A stretch of 64,000 nt of DNA from an uncultured Muribaculaceae bacterium. GTDB taxonomy: Bacteria; Bacteroidota; Bacteroidia; Bacteroidales; Muribaculaceae. The stretch lies in the NCBI GenBank assembly GCA_910578805.1, contig CAJTRS010000002.1, positions 1-64,000 of the forward strand, read 5' to 3'. A program made the translations under genes and the position numbers. Below are positions 44,870 through 53,935 of the stretch, piece after piece (positions within the stretch are counted from its first letter, which is position 1; every line of letters starts with the position of its first letter). The notes beneath the pieces are model-generated. The model made no database searches and had not been told where the DNA came from. It worked only from the letters and a program-made list of their open reading frames with translations.

Positions 44870-46573
44870 TCAGAGTACTCCGAGTTTTTTGAGATTTTCG
44901 ATGTCGTACCCCAAGATGCCGCACTCTTCAAGGGGTACGGCTTCGTTATGGTCATTGATATAGATAGGAGCTTTGGGTGTATAGCAATTCTGAAGCAGTG
45001 ACGCCTCGGGATTGTAATACGGTGTGTCTATTCCGGCCATGTCGATCACTGTGTGGAAAAATGCCGAGGTGGAAGCCACAAACTTGTCGCGGTTGGCTTC
45101 AAGCGCTTCCACGGTTTCGGGACGAAGTGCGCGGTAGCTGTCGGACAGCCATATGAGTACCGGTACATGTATCTGGTAATAGCTCGGTATGGGCGACGAA
45201 TGGAGGAATAGCCGGCGTTCATCGTCGAATATATCCTCGCCGTGGTCGCTGGTGAATATCATGGCCGTGTTGGCGTCAATGGTGTCGATACGGTCTATTA
45301 TGTCGGCCAACATATCAGAGGTAAACTCGATGGTGTTGTCATAGGCGTTGATCTGTTCCTCGCGGTAATGATGTGTGGCTTTTGCCGGACCGTCCGGTTT
45401 GAATGACCCGTAGCCTTTGGGGTAGCGGTCTATGTAGTTGAAGTGAGAGCCGTAGCAGTGCAGAATAACTAATTGGCGGTTGCGGTTGCTGGCAATTTCC
45501 TTATCAAGCAGTGGCAGTAGCTCGGTGTCGAAGCTCTTGTTCTCGAACACCGATTTATTGTCGCTCAGAAACACACAGGTGTCGGCTTCCTGGGCAAAGA
45601 AGTCTATGTAGGAGTGGTTGCGGTTCTGGTTGGAGAAATACGCGGTGTGGAATCCTGCCTCCTTGAATGCCGTTACAATGCTCTTGACATGATTGATTGA
45701 ATCGCCGAAGGTGGTGGCATCAAGCGGTGACAGAAGCATCGGCACACTCTTGTGGGTGGTGTTGGTCTGTGAAATGGCTTTGCTGAACGAGGTAAGGCCA
45801 TTGCGGTTCATGAGACGCGGCGTGGTGGGCCGGTCATAGCCGAGCAGCTGCCAGTTGTCGGCACGCGATGTCTCGCCGATTACGAGCACATACACCTGAC
45901 GCACACTGTCGGGCATCGTGGAGGTGGCGTGATAAGTGAAATTGTCGCTTGTCTTGTGATAATTGGTCAGGTCGGAAGCTCGGTTGGCCGCTACCCCCAT
46001 GTTGTAGAAAATATTGATCGGATACAGGTCTCTTATGGGTCGGTATGTGCGCGATGACGTGAATCCGAGTATGAAAAACACTATTCCGGCTCCCGCTGTC
46101 CAGTATCCGGTACGACGTGCAATCCTTATGGTGTGCCGACTCAGCCTCCATTTGCGTGTGACAGCTATTATGCCGCATATTATGGTCGGTATGTACAGAC
46201 ATAGTACCACTCCGATTATCACCACTATGTTGCCGAGGAGTTCGCTTACTTCTCCCGGATTGGTAGTGATTATGTTGAGATACATGTCCACCGCTATTAT
46301 GGAGCGGCCGTACATATAGAGCAGAACCATCTGGAATGCCGCGAAAATCATGAGTATGATCATCAGCAGCGTGGCGCGGCCTACTTTGGGGGTTATGGAC
46401 ATAAGCAGGGTGTATATGCCGGCCGGAAGTATCACATTGGCGATGGCCTGCGTTACCGACAGATTTTCGGTAAGTGAAAGCCATATATTGGGCACCAGAC
46501 ACACGGCCACTACCGCATACAGCAGCCAGGGAGAATATTTATAAGGGGTAGTCGATGGATTAAAAAGCTTCAT
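44870..46573 (-). CDS. Phosphoethanolamine transferase (EptA-like)
   Basis: A 567-residue inner-membrane enzyme. Five hydrophobic segments occupy about 1-175. The periplasmic sulfatase-fold domain has VLVIGETSRADNWQLLGYDR with the probable phosphoryl-accepting Thr235, NTTHKSVPMLLSP, and TSDHGEDIFDDERRLFLHSSP with zinc ligands. Homologues transfer phosphoethanolamine from phosphatidylethanolamine to lipid A, lowering negative charge and polymyxin binding. Its start overlaps the end of the upstream barrel gene by 14 bases, so the two are translationally linked. Confidence 0.9.
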   Translation of the reverse strand: MKLFNPSTTPYKYSPWLLYAVVAVCLVPNIWLSLTENLSVTQAIANVILPAGIYTLLMSITPKVGRATLLMIILMIFAAFQMVLLYMYGRSIIAVDMYLNIITTNPGEVSELLGNIVVIIGVVLCLYIPTIICGIIAVTRKWRLSRHTIRIARRTGYWTAGAGIVFFILGFTSSRTYRPIRDLYPINIFYNMGVAANRASDLTNYHKTSDNFTYHATSTMPDSVRQVYVLVIGETSRADNWQLLGYDRPTTPRLMNRNGLTSFSKAISQTNTTHKSVPMLLSPLDATTFGDSINHVKSIVTAFKEAGFHTAYFSNQNRNHSYIDFFAQEADTCVFLSDNKSVFENKSFDTELLPLLDKEIASNRNRQLVILHCYGSHFNYIDRYPKGYGSFKPDGPAKATHHYREEQINAYDNTIEFTSDMLADIIDRIDTIDANTAMIFTSDHGEDIFDDERRLFLHSSPIPSYYQIHVPVLIWLSDSYRALRPETVEALEANRDKFVASTSAFFHTVIDMAGIDTPYYNPEASLLQNCYTPKAPIYINDHNEAVPLEECGILGYDIENLKKLGVL

Positions 46574-47810
46574 TTATACTGAATACGAATGCTGATTCGC
46601 CTCTGCCGAAACCTAAGTCCACGCGCACATTGGAGCGGTGTTTGAGCTCCCATCGGTAACCTATGCCGTAACTTGGAAGCAGATGGCGTACATTGAACGA
46701 TGAAATTTTGGGGAACACGGAGCCTACGCCGCCCCATATCACTATGCCGTTGCGCCGCCATACATGCTGACGCAGTTCCACTGTGATGTCGGCCTCACAT
46801 TTGTCGCGGAATCGTCCTTCATAATATCCGCGCATGTTGTACGACCCTCCGAATGTAGGGAGCATGGCCCATGGCACATTGCCATAACTGAACATGGCGC
46901 GTGCCTGAGTGGCTATCACGCTGCCTTTCCACAGGGGGTGATAATAGTTGAAACGCAGGTCTGTGGAGCTGAACGCATATTTGTTACCTATGAATTTGGG
47001 GCAGAATTTCTGTTCCACACTGGCCAGAATGCCCTTCTCGGTGGCTGTGAAATTGTCACGTGTGTCATATTGTATCTTGAATCCCACACCTATTGTGGAA
47101 GTGTGAAATTTCTGGCCTTCCCACAGATACGGACGTTCCATGTGTCCGGCATGGGCATACTTGTATTCCACTCCCGGACCGATGAACAGACCTTTATATA
47201 CTCTTGTGATATAGTTGGCCCAGCAATGCACATAAATCTCATCGTATTTGGAGCGGTTATCCATATTCAGGCCGTTGTCATAGCCTATGCCCCAGAAATA
47301 ACGCGGATTTGACCAGAAATACACGTCGTAGTCTATGCGGCGGGTGTCTTTGGGAAATATGTGGTGCCCTTTTATGCCGGTCATGTAGAATCCTGACGTG
47401 GATACTGTGCCGTAAAGCGACACATTGGACGGCGATGTCACACGGTCGGTGGTGTCGCGCCGGTAAAACCCCGACAGCATCAGCGCTATGCCTAATTTTG
47501 TGTCGGAATTATAATAGGGACCGCCCAGCAGGCTGAAATCAAATTTCTTGTATTTGGGCTTGTTGGAGTTTTTGAAATAAGTCAACAGCCTCTGTATGAT
47601 GTTCTGTTTTTTCTTTACGGTATCGGGCTCGGCGGCTACGGACTCGGAAATTCCCGTAGTCATGAGCCGGACGCTAGGAATAGCGGCTTCATCATGGGGG
47701 GCCGCTGCCGTTGCGGCGGTTATGCTGTCGGGCCTTTCGACGGCGGCTTTGGCAGTTGGCACGCACATGGCGGCAACACACAATAGTATGCCCAATAGAT
47801 GCTTTCCCAT
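46560..47810 (-). CDS. BamA/TamA-like outer-membrane barrel protein
   Basis: A 416-residue exported protein. Start chosen at MGKHLLGILLCVAAMCVPTAKA because the frame open further upstream crosses the promoter. After a low-complexity linker, the barrel begins with FDFSLLGGPYYNSDTKLGIALMLSG. Later strands include FKIQYDTRDNFTATEKGI and FGGSYNMRGYYEGRFRD, the RGY-type motif of the surface antigen (Omp85) family. No POTRA domains are visible. It precedes the EptA-like gene with a 14-base overlap. Confidence 0.85.
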   Translation of the reverse strand: MGKHLLGILLCVAAMCVPTAKAAVERPDSITAATAAAPHDEAAIPSVRLMTTGISESVAAEPDTVKKKQNIIQRLLTYFKNSNKPKYKKFDFSLLGGPYYNSDTKLGIALMLSGFYRRDTTDRVTSPSNVSLYGTVSTSGFYMTGIKGHHIFPKDTRRIDYDVYFWSNPRYFWGIGYDNGLNMDNRSKYDEIYVHCWANYITRVYKGLFIGPGVEYKYAHAGHMERPYLWEGQKFHTSTIGVGFKIQYDTRDNFTATEKGILASVEQKFCPKFIGNKYAFSSTDLRFNYYHPLWKGSVIATQARAMFSYGNVPWAMLPTFGGSYNMRGYYEGRFRDKCEADITVELRQHVWRRNGIVIWGGVGSVFPKISSFNVRHLLPSYGIGYRWELKHRSNVRVDLGFGRGESAFVFSINEAF

Positions 47811-47847
47811 TTCAATCAATCTGACATGGCTGTACGATAATGAGTTG

Positions 47848-47879
47848 CAAAAATACACAAATTATGCGGATACACCAAA
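47848..47879 (-). promoter_or_regulatory. Consensus promoter of barrel-eptA operon
   Basis: Minus strand TTTG (47879-47876), 20-base spacer, TATTTTTG (47855-47848), leader about 30 bases. Confidence 0.75.
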
Positions 47880-47898
47880 TTTCATTACTTTCTGTCAA

Positions 47899-47906
47899 TA
47901 TTTTTG
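47899..47906 (+). promoter_or_regulatory. Candidate -7 element for DUF3943 gene
   Basis: TATTTTTG on the plus strand, 73 bases before the ATG at 47980; no TTTG at -33. Confidence 0.35.
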
Positions 47907-47979
47907 TGTCATCGGGCAATCAAATCGGGTGTTATGATTGTTAAAATTACAGGTTTGACTATTTATTTAGATTCACATT

Positions 47980-48867
47980 ATGATGCTTAGACTGGTAATA
48001 TCTATGGGTTTTGCACTATGCTGGTTATATAGTGCCGCTTGCGGAGATGTTTGTGAGGCCGACTCGCTTCAGGTGTCGGCGGTGACTGCTGGCACGGTCG
48101 ATGAGGTTGCCTCCGACACCACAGTCTGTGAGCCTTTAGTGTCCGATAGCTGCGGCGTTTCCACGACGTTTACAGGTGAGGACAGTTTGACCATATTTGA
48201 GCTTCCTTATTCACGTACTCTCAGCCGGCCGAACTGGAAACATCTCTGGATAAACACCTCGGTGCTTGTGGCCGGCGGCATAACCACACTGGTCATTCTT
48301 AAAGCGTTGCCCTCCGATGCCACCGCGTGGAACAAGCATGAGAACGCCAAGATTCCCATGTTCAGACGTTATGCCGACAATGTCAAGACGGGGCCTGTCT
48401 GGGACAACGACAATCCCGTGTTCAACTTTGTGCTCCACCCTTATGCCGGAGCTGCATACTATATGGGAGCGCGTGGAGCCGGGTTCAACTGCTGGGGCTC
48501 GTTTCTATACAGTTTCTGCATATCGACCTTTTTCTGGGAGTACGGTTTTGAGGCTTTCAATGAGATTCCATCGGTGCAGGACCTGATAGTCACTCCCGTG
48601 ATCGGTTCGCTTGTGGGCGAGGGTTTCTATCTGATAAAGCGTAAGATAGTCAGCGACGGCTATCGTCTGTGGGGCTCTAAGGTACTCGGATATGCCGTGG
48701 CTTTTCTGTTTGATCCTCTTAATGAAGTCACCGGTTATTTCCGCGGTGACCAGAAAAAACTTTCGCGCCGTGCCGACCGCCGTCGGGGTTATTTCGAAAC
48801 CTCTTCATGGATATCACCTTCGGCAGGCGGCATGCAGGGCGGGATAAGCATTACTTACAAATTTTAG
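47980..48867 (+). CDS. DUF3943 domain protein, exported
   Basis: A 295-residue protein with a signal peptide and a Cys-containing acidic linker. One hydrophobic segment sits near residue 92-106. The DUF3943 core follows: DNDNPVFNFVLHPYAGAAYYMGARGAG, then STFFWEYGFEAFNEIPSVQDLIVTP and GSLVGEGFYLIKRKI. The terminal GGISITYKF resembles an outer-membrane signal. Family function is unknown; membrane or envelope location is inferred. Confidence 0.85.
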   Translation: MMLRLVISMGFALCWLYSAACGDVCEADSLQVSAVTAGTVDEVASDTTVCEPLVSDSCGVSTTFTGEDSLTIFELPYSRTLSRPNWKHLWINTSVLVAGGITTLVILKALPSDATAWNKHENAKIPMFRRYADNVKTGPVWDNDNPVFNFVLHPYAGAAYYMGARGAGFNCWGSFLYSFCISTFFWEYGFEAFNEIPSVQDLIVTPVIGSLVGEGFYLIKRKIVSDGYRLWGSKVLGYAVAFLFDPLNEVTGYFRGDQKKLSRRADRRRGYFETSSWISPSAGGMQGGISITYKF

Positions 48868-48935
48868 TGTACATATGGCTAATATTTAAGCCGTCATTGA
48901 CCTTTGGCAATGCTGTGTCATAGAAGAAAAATACA

Positions 48936-48943
48936 TAACTTTG
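48936..48943 (+). promoter_or_regulatory. -7 element of PCMD gene
   Basis: TAACTTTG, 28 bases before the ATG at 48972; no TTTG at -33. Confidence 0.5.
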
Positions 48944-48971
48944 CCGTGAAATTATCTTACAACGAGATTTT

Positions 48972-49922
48972 ATGAAGAAAGTGTTATTTTCCTGTGTGTG
49001 CATGATGTTGTCGGCAGGTACCGTATCGGCCAAAGTCGAACCTATATATTATGGTGATTTTGATAACTGGATTACCCGCAATATCCATGAGTCAAGAATA
49101 ATAGGCGGTAATGACCGCACTCTCTATGAGATAGGGCCCACGGCCACCGTTAACGGAAACAAGGCTTACCGTAATTCAGGAGGATCGCCATGGGGCACGA
49201 GCAATGTGTATGCCAAAGTTTCAGGTGTGGTAAAGGGTTCCAATGCCGTTTTCCCCGCCGACCGCCCCGGGCATGGCAAATGTGCCAAACTATGCTCTAA
49301 GCTTGAGCATGTAAAGGCTCTCGGATTCATTAATATGGACGTTATGGTGGCCGGCTCGATATTTCTGGGTGAGATGGTGGAGCCTGTGACCAGCACCAAG
49401 AATCCTTATTCCAAGATGAACATGGGTGTGGCATATACCAAGCGTCCCAAGAATCTTGTGTTCGACTATAAGCTCGATATGCCCAGGAATGCCACCCGCA
49501 CCAAAGCCACGGGATTCGGATCGATAAAGACTCTGCCGGGTTCCGATGAAGCGGCCGTGTTTGTGTTCCTGCAGCGTCGGTGGGAAGATGACAATGGCAA
49601 TATCCACGCCAAGAGAGTGGCCACCGGAGGCCGCACGTTCAAGACTGCTACCGGCTGGATCAACGGGTATCGCCTGCCGCTGACCTATGGCGATTGTTCC
49701 TCCGATAAGTCAATGGGCTGGTTGGGCCTGCGTTACAAGGACAATGCTTATTATGCCCGCAACTCCAAGGGCAAACTCGTGCCTGTCATAGAAGAGGGCT
49801 GGGATTCGGCCGATGCCTTACCCACTCATGTGGTGCTCATGATGAGTGCAGGCAATGGTGAGCCCTATGTCGGTACAATAGGTCTGACATTCTACGTTGA
49901 TAACGTGGGCTTCGAGTTTTAG
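48972..49922 (+). CDS. Exported PCMD-type protein
   Basis: A 316-residue protein with signal peptide (cleavage near VSA|K). YYGDFDNWITRNIHES, SGGSPWGTSNVYAKV and DRPGHGKCAKLCSKLE fit the putative carbohydrate metabolism domain (PCMD) of Bacteroidales secreted proteins, and the final HVVLMMSAGNGEPYVG...LTFYVDNVGFEF is the expected jelly-roll-like end. The domain family has no proven activity. Assignment is by pattern. It stands alone and meets the M18 gene convergently. Confidence 0.75.
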   Translation: MKKVLFSCVCMMLSAGTVSAKVEPIYYGDFDNWITRNIHESRIIGGNDRTLYEIGPTATVNGNKAYRNSGGSPWGTSNVYAKVSGVVKGSNAVFPADRPGHGKCAKLCSKLEHVKALGFINMDVMVAGSIFLGEMVEPVTSTKNPYSKMNMGVAYTKRPKNLVFDYKLDMPRNATRTKATGFGSIKTLPGSDEAAVFVFLQRRWEDDNGNIHAKRVATGGRTFKTATGWINGYRLPLTYGDCSSDKSMGWLGLRYKDNAYYARNSKGKLVPVIEEGWDSADALPTHVVLMMSAGNGEPYVGTIGLTFYVDNVGFEF

Positions 49923-49963
49923 CTATCGTCCTACCCCTGTAAGGAGGGCTGTTCAGATGGGGA

Positions 49964-51259
49964 TCAGCAGTTGAAAAACTCAATGAACGCTCTGATTATG
50001 TAATCGTGATCGGCTGTCGAGGCTGTCTCACGTACTGAGTGCATGGCCCAGATTGCCGCGCCCATGTCCACACCTCGAAGGTCTATCTGCGAGGTCAGTA
50101 TGTTGCCGAGGGTTGACCCTCCCGCTATGTCGCTGTGGTTCACAAAATACTGATAGGGGACACCCGCTCTGTCGCATATGGAGCGAAACACCGCGGCGCT
50201 GTCGGCATCGGTCATATACTTGCAGTTGGCATTTATTTTTATCACAGGGCCACCTCCGGGCACAGGGTGGTTGGTCGGGTCCTGTTTTTCGGGATAATTT
50301 GGGTGGAGGGCATGGGCATTGTCGGCCGACACCATAAACGAGCGGTGTGTGGCACGCTGGAAATCCTGTTCGTCACCGCCGAGACATTCGTTGATGCGGC
50401 GCATAAGGTTCAAAAGGAGAGGTGAGGCCGCGCCCTGTTTGGTGCCGCTGCCGGTCTCTTCGTTGTCGAATATGGCCATCACGCGGTTCATGCCGCAGTT
50501 GTCGCTTTCGAGCAGTGCCGTGAGCGCCGCATGTACCATGCTCAGGTCATCGATGCGGCCTGAAGTTATGAATTCGTTGTCAAGTCCGAGCTTACATGCC
50601 GGCGTGGTGTCAAACAGCGACAGATCGAAGTCCAATATCTCTGATGGTTCAACGCCAAGTTCTCCGGCTATGAGATTTAGTATCAGATTGTCCTTTTCAA
50701 ATTGGCTGTTTATGATTCCGATCACCGGAAGCATGTCTTTCTGGCGTGACAGAGGGTTGCCGTCGTTCACACCCCTGTTGAAATGAATGGCAAGATGGGG
50801 TATGGTCAGCAGCGGCCGGTCTATGCAGATCATTCTTGACAGGGGATTGAGCGGATCATTGCCGCGCAATATCACACGGCCTGCTATTGACAGCGGCCGG
50901 TCAAACCACGTGTAGAGTATCGGTCCTCCGTAAACTTCGGTGTTGAGTTTCACAACACCGCCTTCGCAGAGCATTTCGGCGTTTGGCTTTATGCGGAATC
51001 CCGGAGAATCGCTGTGGGCCGATATGATTTTGTAACCGGCAGCCGGGCCGCAGGCTGAGAGCGTAAATGCCATTACGGCTGAATTATTCTTGGTGATGTA
51101 ATAGCTCTTGCCTGGTGTCAGGTTCCAGCGTTCCGACGCGTCGAGGCGTGTAAATCCGGCTTTGTCCAATCGGTCGGTGATCTCTTTGGCGGCGAGGAAG
51201 TTGACTTTTGAACTGTTTAGAAAAGCGATCAGATCGTTGGTATATTTTGTATTGTTCAT
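49964..51259 (-). CDS. M18 family aminopeptidase
   Basis: A 431-residue cytoplasmic zinc aminopeptidase. ISAHSDSPGFRIKP provides the first metal ligands, DDLSMVHAALTALL and AIFDNEETGSGTKQGA the bridging Asp and catalytic Glu, and HPNYPEKQDPTNHPVPGGGPVIK the late family signature. C-terminal VDMGAAIWAMHSVRE holds a metal His. The family prefers acidic or neutral N-terminal residues. It is the last gene of the yicC-gmk-nadD operon. Confidence 0.95.
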   Translation of the reverse strand: MNNTKYTNDLIAFLNSSKVNFLAAKEITDRLDKAGFTRLDASERWNLTPGKSYYITKNNSAVMAFTLSACGPAAGYKIISAHSDSPGFRIKPNAEMLCEGGVVKLNTEVYGGPILYTWFDRPLSIAGRVILRGNDPLNPLSRMICIDRPLLTIPHLAIHFNRGVNDGNPLSRQKDMLPVIGIINSQFEKDNLILNLIAGELGVEPSEILDFDLSLFDTTPACKLGLDNEFITSGRIDDLSMVHAALTALLESDNCGMNRVMAIFDNEETGSGTKQGAASPLLLNLMRRINECLGGDEQDFQRATHRSFMVSADNAHALHPNYPEKQDPTNHPVPGGGPVIKINANCKYMTDADSAAVFRSICDRAGVPYQYFVNHSDIAGGSTLGNILTSQIDLRGVDMGAAIWAMHSVRETASTADHDYIIRAFIEFFNC

Positions 51260-51288
51260 GGTGTGTGGTTGGGGTGGTGTATGGGGTG

Positions 51289-51804
51289 TCAGATATCAGT
51301 CATGGAATAGCGCACCTGATTCAGGGCACGGAGCACATTGCACAATATCCGGCTCCAGTAGGAACGGAAATCTTCTTTAACGGCGCATAAGGCATCGTTG
51401 ATCACATGCTCGGGTGCGTCCTTGACCATTTCCACGAAGTTGTAACACACCTGTAGCAGATCGGCCAGACCTTCCGATATGCTTGCGGCTATGGGGGTGT
51501 CGGAGTATTTCATATCCTCCTCAAATACCTCGAGATATGTGTCATCAGGTCCCAGAAGGTTTTCGATGTTGCGGCGTATGGCTTCATAGTAATCCTCGTC
51601 CATCACCGGATCGATGTAGGCGTTGTCGCAGTCCTCCACCTGTAGATCGGTGGCGGCTATGTAGAGTCGCGGCAGCAGGCGGGTCATGGCGGCCACAAAT
51701 TCATGTTGTTCGGATTCGCGGGCCTGTTCCGCTGTCTGGCAGTATTCGTTACACAATGCTATGAAAGCAAGGGAGTTGGTGGATAGTCGTGGTTCTTGGA
51801 TCAT
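51289..51804 (-). CDS. DUF5063 family protein
   Basis: A 171-residue acidic helical protein (ATDLQVEDCDNAYIDP, DEDYYEAIRRNIENLLGP, MKYSDTPIAASISEGLADL) that fits the DUF5063 family of Bacteroidota. Function unknown. Its start overlaps the nadD stop by four bases, so it is translationally coupled to nadD. Confidence 0.8.
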   Translation of the reverse strand: MIQEPRLSTNSLAFIALCNEYCQTAEQARESEQHEFVAAMTRLLPRLYIAATDLQVEDCDNAYIDPVMDEDYYEAIRRNIENLLGPDDTYLEVFEEDMKYSDTPIAASISEGLADLLQVCYNFVEMVKDAPEHVINDALCAVKEDFRSYWSRILCNVLRALNQVRYSMTDI

Positions 51805-52400
51805 TTGTGCGGCTGATAGAGGTTGTGCGATGTTATGTAACGTCCCACGCCGTGGGGCATGAATGCGGTCATGTCATGGCCTTCGGCTATGGCACGGCGA
51901 ATGAATGTACTTGAAAGGTCTATGGTGGGGGCATTGACAAATGTCACCTCCGGAGGCAGTGTTGCCGGATCGATTTCGTAGCCCGGACGTGGATATACTA
52001 TAGGTGTGAATTCCTCGATTATCGCTCTGTGTTCGCGCCAACGGTCAAATATGAGCCAGTTGTCGCTGCCTATTATGAGCGAGAATCTGGTGTGTGGGAA
52101 TCTTCGGTGCAACTCTCTCAGAGAGTCGATGGTGTAGGACGGTCGCGGCATTGACAGCTCTATGTCGCATGGTCTTACGCCTTTTATTCCGTCGGTGGCT
52201 ATGTCGAGCATGCTGTAACGGTCTGTATCCGGTATGTCCGGCGCGGCATTTCCGGTTTTGAGCGGATTGGCCGGTGAGAGCATGAGCCACACTTCGTCAA
52301 GTCCGGTGAATTGGACGAGATAGTCGGCCAGTATGATATGGCCGGTATGGACGGGATTGAACGAGCCGCCCAATATTCCTATGTGTCGTGATGTGATCAC
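51801..52400 (-). CDS. nadD: Nicotinate-nucleotide adenylyltransferase
   Basis: A 199-residue NAD-biosynthesis enzyme adenylating NaMN. IGILGGSFNPVHTGHIILAD carries the nucleotidyltransferase HxGH motif; LIIGSDNWLIFDRW and DLSSTFIRRAIAEG (the SSTxIR signature) are intact. Four-base overlaps join it to gmk upstream and the DUF5063 gene downstream. Confidence 0.97.
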   Translation of the reverse strand: MITSRHIGILGGSFNPVHTGHIILADYLVQFTGLDEVWLMLSPANPLKTGNAAPDIPDTDRYSMLDIATDGIKGVRPCDIELSMPRPSYTIDSLRELHRRFPHTRFSLIIGSDNWLIFDRWREHRAIIEEFTPIVYPRPGYEIDPATLPPEVTFVNAPTIDLSSTFIRRAIAEGHDMTAFMPHGVGRYITSHNLYQPHK

Positions 52401-52966
52401 CCGGCAATGAATTGTGCTATTTCACGTTCGGCATCATTGACAGCGGTTGCGAGGTCGTCATTGACCACACGCACATCATATCGTGGTGCGAAACTCAGTT
52501 CGTATTCGGCTTTGTTTACACGTTCGTTTATGGCTTCGGCCGAGTCGGTTGCGCGTGATTCCAGACGGCGGCGCAGTTCTTCTACCGATGGTGGCATTAT
52601 ATAGATGCTTCTGGCTTTGTCGCCGTACATTTCCTTGACTCTCAGACCTCCTTTGACGTCGATGTCGAGTACCACTGTCTGACCGTTGCGGCATCTGTTT
52701 TCCACTTCGCTTTTCAGAGTGCCGTAGAAACGTCCCGGATACACCTCTTCGTATTCTATGAACTCATCATCGGCTATGGCTCTGCGAAATTCATCGTCGG
52801 TCATGAAGTGGTAGTTGATTCCGTCGGTCTCTCCCGGGCGAGGGGCTCGGTTGGTGGCCGATACGGAGAAGTGCATCTCCACATTGCCGCGGTTCATTAT
52901 CTCGTTGATTATAGTGGACTTGCCGCAGCCGCTTGGCGCCGATATTATTATGATTCTGCCTTTCAT
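52397..52966 (-). CDS. gmk: Guanylate kinase
   Basis: A 189-residue enzyme phosphorylating GMP to GDP. P-loop SAPSGCGKSTI, GMP-binding SATNRAPRPGETDGINYHF and EYEEVYPGRFYGTLKSEV, and DIDVKGGLRVKE are complete. Length is normal. It follows yicC by 17 bases in a conserved yicC-gmk-nadD order. Confidence 0.97.
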   Translation of the reverse strand: MKGRIIIISAPSGCGKSTIINEIMNRGNVEMHFSVSATNRAPRPGETDGINYHFMTDDEFRRAIADDEFIEYEEVYPGRFYGTLKSEVENRCRNGQTVVLDIDVKGGLRVKEMYGDKARSIYIMPPSVEELRRRLESRATDSAEAINERVNKAEYELSFAPRYDVRVVNDDLATAVNDAEREIAQFIAG

Positions 52967-52983
52967 GTGTCAGTGTATTGGAG

Positions 52984-53859
52984 CTATAACACGTTGAGCA
53001 CCTGTTCCTTTATCTGCTCGAGCTCATCTTTCATGCGCACTACGAGTTTCTGCATCTCGGCATGGTTGCTTTTGGAGCCTAAGGTATTGATCTCGCGTCC
53101 CATTTCCTGGCTGATGAACCCTAATTTTTTCCCCTGGCCGTGCTGGCCGTTCATGGTTTCCACAAAGTATGCCAGATGCTGGGTGAGTCGCTGTTTCTCT
53201 TCGTTGATGTCGAGTTTTTCGATATAGAATATCATCTCCTGCTCAAGACGTGAGCGGTCATATTCCACCTGTGGCAGGTTTGACAGATTGTCGGTGATGC
53301 GGGCTCGGATACGCTCCACACGTTCTGATTCATACTGTGGTATCCTGTCAAGGAGGCTGCTGATGTTGTTTATGCGCAGGCTGAAAAATTCTTCTAATTT
53401 CTTTCCTTCGGCCCGGCGGTGTTCCATCAGTGAGTCCATGGCTTCGGCAAGGGCTTTTTCCGCGGCTTCGAAGTCACAGCTGTCGGCTGTGGAGGTGTTG
53501 TCGCTCTTCATCACGTCGGGAAAGCGCATCAGCAGTGAGTACCAGTCGGCCGGAGCCTGAAGACCGAGTTGCGAGGCCATTTCATCGATCTGTGATTTAT
53601 AGGCTTTGAGCAGAGGTATGTTGAACTGCATTGTGGATTCTCCCTGCACCGATTCAATGTATATTGTGGCTTCGACCTTGCCGCGCTCGAGCGTACGTGA
53701 TATGTGGTTGCGCATGTCCATCTCTTTCTCGCGCAACAGCGATGAAAGGCGGAGTGATAGGTCAAGTTGCTTACTGTTAAGCGATTTTATTTCTACGGTG
53801 ATTTTTTTGTTGGGTAATTCTACGGTTGATTTCCCGAACCCTGTCATTGATAGAAGCAT
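52984..53859 (-). CDS. YicC family endoribonuclease-like protein
   Basis: A 291-residue protein with the family start MLLSMTGFGKSTVE, the KSLNSKQLDLSLRLSSLLREKE segment and the C-terminal GKKLGFISQEMGREINTLGSKS. YicC homologues act as RNases influencing small RNA stability. It leads the operon from the promoter at 53880. Confidence 0.93.
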   Translation of the reverse strand: MLLSMTGFGKSTVELPNKKITVEIKSLNSKQLDLSLRLSSLLREKEMDMRNHISRTLERGKVEATIYIESVQGESTMQFNIPLLKAYKSQIDEMASQLGLQAPADWYSLLMRFPDVMKSDNTSTADSCDFEAAEKALAEAMDSLMEHRRAEGKKLEEFFSLRINNISSLLDRIPQYESERVERIRARITDNLSNLPQVEYDRSRLEQEMIFYIEKLDINEEKQRLTQHLAYFVETMNGQHGQGKKLGFISQEMGREINTLGSKSNHAEMQKLVVRMKDELEQIKEQVLNVL

Positions 53860-53879
53860 AAGCCGGCGTTATTTTTGTA

Positions 53880-53916
53880 CAAAATTACGATTTAAGCGCG
53901 GAAAAACGTAACTTTG
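53880..53916. promoter_or_regulatory. Divergent -7 elements for yicC operon and tsaB
   Basis: Minus strand TAATTTTG (53887-53880), plus strand TAACTTTG (53909-53916). The leaders are only about 15 bases each. No TTTG at the proper -33 distance. Confidence 0.55.
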
Positions 53917-53935
53917 CCGGAAATTTTTCATCGCC

